Assembly: GCA_964600845.1 (NCBI GenBank)
Contig: CAZRJW010000012.1
Location: forward strand, 1 to 31,923
From: JAGOTP01 sp964600845
GTDB lineage: Bacteria > Patescibacteriota > Patescibacteriia > 2-12-FULL-60-25
Direction: 5' to 3'
Length of the DNA: 31,923 nucleotides
The notes under the pieces were generated by a model. It was not told where the DNA came from, did no database searches, and worked only from the letters and a program-made list of their open reading frames with translations. Positions 30,410-31,923 of this stretch are shown here, piece after piece (the stretch's first letter is position 1; every line of letters begins with the position of its first letter). The translations under genes were made by a program, and so were the position numbers.

Positions 30410-31923
30410 TTACAAAATCGATTTCATTTCATCCCAACGAACACCGGCCTTTGCTTCTACACGGATGGGCACGCCGATCTCTCGAATCTGTTCCATCGTC
30501 TGCTTCACGACGGTTGCGACGCGCTCCACATCTTCCGGCGGAACTTCTAGCACCAATTCATCATGCACTTGAAGGAGCAAACGACTCTTTGGAGAAAGCG
30601 TTGGGAGCATTGCGTCCACTTCAATCATCGCGAGCTTCATCAAGTCTGCATCTGTGCCCTGGACTGGCATGTTAATCGCCATACGCTCAGCCTGCGCACG
30701 CAGCTGAGGCAGAGGGGATTGGATATCCGGGAACTGACGACGACGCCCAAAGAGCGTTTCGGCATACCCGTTTTTTCGTACAAAGTCTTTCGTTGCCTCC
30801 ATGAAGATCTTCACACCTTGATAGACCGTGAAATAGGTTTCGATAAATTTCTTCGCATCGGCATAACTGATTCCGGCCACTTGGGACAAGCCATGTGGAC
30901 CCTGACCAAAAATGATCCCGAAGTTAATCGCTTTTGCGATGCGACGCTGTTCTTTTGTGACATCCGCATGGGGAATTTCCCAAATAGCAGAGGCCGTCTC
31001 CGTGTGAATGTCGTGACCTGATTCGAAGGCTTCTTTCATACGTTTGTCGTTTGCGAGCGCAGCGACAACGCGTAATTCAATTTGGGAATAGTCACAGGAA
31101 ACCAATGTATATCCAGGCGCTGCAACAAACGCATGACGAATACGACGACCAACATCCGTTCGAATCGGAATATTTTGAATGTTTGGATCAATCGAAGACA
31201 AACGACCGGTCGCCGCCACCGCTTGTTGGAAGGTGGTATGAATACGCCCCTCGGCATCTGTCATCGTCGGAAGTGTCTCAACATAGGTTGATAATAATTT
31301 ACTCACTTCACGATACGACTCCACCTGTTCAATGAGTGGGTGTAGACCACGCAATTTATCAAGCTCAGAGGCGGCCGTTGAGAAACCTGTCTTTCCTTTT
31401 TTTATTCCCTTCGTAGGAAGCTTCAGGTGAATAAATAAGACATCCGCCAGCTGACTTGGCGAAGCGGGGTTGAAGGTCGTGCCTGCACTTTCTTGCATTT
31501 CTTTTTCGAGACGGCGCTTCTCATTTCCAAGCTCAATCGAAAGTTCACCGAGGTACGGTCGGTCGATCATAATCCCATGACATTCCATACGGAAAAGCAC
31601 GGGGATCAGCGGCAACTCAAACTCATGCAGAACTGTTTCCAAACCCGCTTCTGTAAGCTCTGTTTTTTGGCGCTCGTTCAATGCACGAATCAGACTCGCG
31701 ATTGCACAGGGCGTAGGCCGTTCCGCTAACACATTTAATTCATAGCGCGCCGCTAAATCGTTCAACGTAAACACACGATCACCGGCACTTAACAAATATC
31801 CAGCGAGCAACACGTCCGCTTCCCAGCGACGCGGAGGCGTGAGGCCGAGCTTCTTCAAGCCGTGCATCGCGGCCTTCGCATCATGCGCGATTAATCGTGT
31901 ATCGCTTGAAAATAATTCATCCA
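30410..31923 (-). CDS. polA: DNA polymerase I, N-terminus outside the window
   Basis: The frame is open to the right edge, giving at least 503 residues; the 5' nuclease domain, if present, lies outside. The polymerase domain is complete. Seen: TATGRLSSIDPNIQNIPIR, motif A VSCDYSQIELR (near 31070-31105), motif B RRIAKAINFGIIFGQG with the fingers-helix Lys (near 30900-30950), and motif C QVHDELVLEV (near 30540-30575). It fills gaps in repair and Okazaki maturation. In the visible exonuclease-like part the segment LIAHDAKAAMHGLKKLG stands at the Exo II position, and no YxxxD Exo III motif is seen, so proofreading is probably lost, as in Taq and Bst enzymes. An ATG at 31867 is internal, not the start. 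Confidence 0.95.
   Translation of the reverse strand, partial: DELFSSDTRLIAHDAKAAMHGLKKLGLTPPRRWEADVLLAGYLLSAGDRVFTLNDLAARYELNVLAERPTPCAIASLIRALNERQKTELTEAGLETVLHEFELPLIPVLFRMECHGIMIDRPYLGELSIELGNEKRRLEKEMQESAGTTFNPASPSQLADVLFIHLKLPTKGIKKGKTGFSTAASELDKLRGLHPLIEQVESYREVSKLLSTYVETLPTMTDAEGRIHTTFQQAVAATGRLSSIDPNIQNIPIRTDVGRRIRHAFVAAPGYTLVSCDYSQIELRVVAALANDKRMKEAFESGHDIHTETASAIWEIPHADVTKEQRRIAKAINFGIIFGQGPHGLSQVAGISYADAKKFIETYFTVYQGVKIFMEATKDFVRKNGYAETLFGRRRQFPDIQSPLPQLRAQAERMAINMPVQGTDADLMKLAMIEVDAMLPTLSPKSRLLLQVHDELVLEVPPEDVERVATVVKQTMEQIREIGVPIRVEAKAGVRWDEMKSIL

Overview
The window looks like part of a chromosome of a small-genome bacterium, most probably a Patescibacteria (CPR) member. The clues are TPR-fused O-antigen-ligase-like and mosaic secreted surface proteins, many unrecognised short proteins, two TrmB-type regulators and many transcripts that appear leaderless. 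This assignment is an inference. UGA and UAG both act as stops, so the code looks standard. No phage, IS element or CRISPR array was seen.

Layout. 1-1044 is the 3' part of a LysM/M23 cell-wall peptidase. 1132-10635 is a patchwork of single genes in both orientations, separated by clear hairpin terminators: a gluzincin-like metalloprotease, a GrpB-family protein, a zinc-finger protein, a 2H phosphoesterase-like protein, a GH19 chitinase lipoprotein, a HAD hydrolase, a stand-alone class II aaRS-like enzyme, a DUF3592-like membrane protein, a kinase-fold protein and a TrmB regulator divergent from a 97-aa gene. 11203-10649 is a GNAT acetyltransferase. 14138-11342 is a GC-rich minus-strand cluster: a zinc-ribbon protein, an unknown protein, a plant-type (class II) PRPP synthetase and an adenine-phosphoribosyltransferase-like enzyme. 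It is divergent from a second TrmB-like regulator. 27672-16104 is a block of surface genes on the minus strand: three exported proteins in one tight operon, a 956-aa exported protein with a duplicated chaperone-like domain, an O-antigen-ligase/TPR membrane protein and a coiled-coil protein.

27673-29232 has no convincing protein gene apart from one doubtful 65-aa ORF. It looks like the replication-origin/centromere region: perfect DnaA boxes in AT-rich DNA, three parS sites (one identical to the Bacillus subtilis consensus), a 14-copy AGAC microsatellite between two parS sites, a possible structured RNA, and tRNA-Ala(CGC) and tRNA-Arg(CCU). rpsT follows, then the minus-strand pair polA-holA (polA runs off the right edge).

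Two gene populations can be told apart. The ordinary genes have a -10 box 6-20 nt before the start codon and no Shine-Dalgarno. Another set (zinc-finger 3571, GH19 chitinase 4541, 9772, and the PRPP cluster 14138-11342) has Shine-Dalgarno sequences, in most cases strong and well spaced; the chitinase and PRPP cluster are also GC-rich. This suggests that they were acquired by transfer. The plant-type PRPP synthetase and its salvage partner, next to a divergent regulator and clustered operator-like repeats, are the best candidate for a little-described module. The origin region with its microsatellite is the best candidate for an unusual DNA element.
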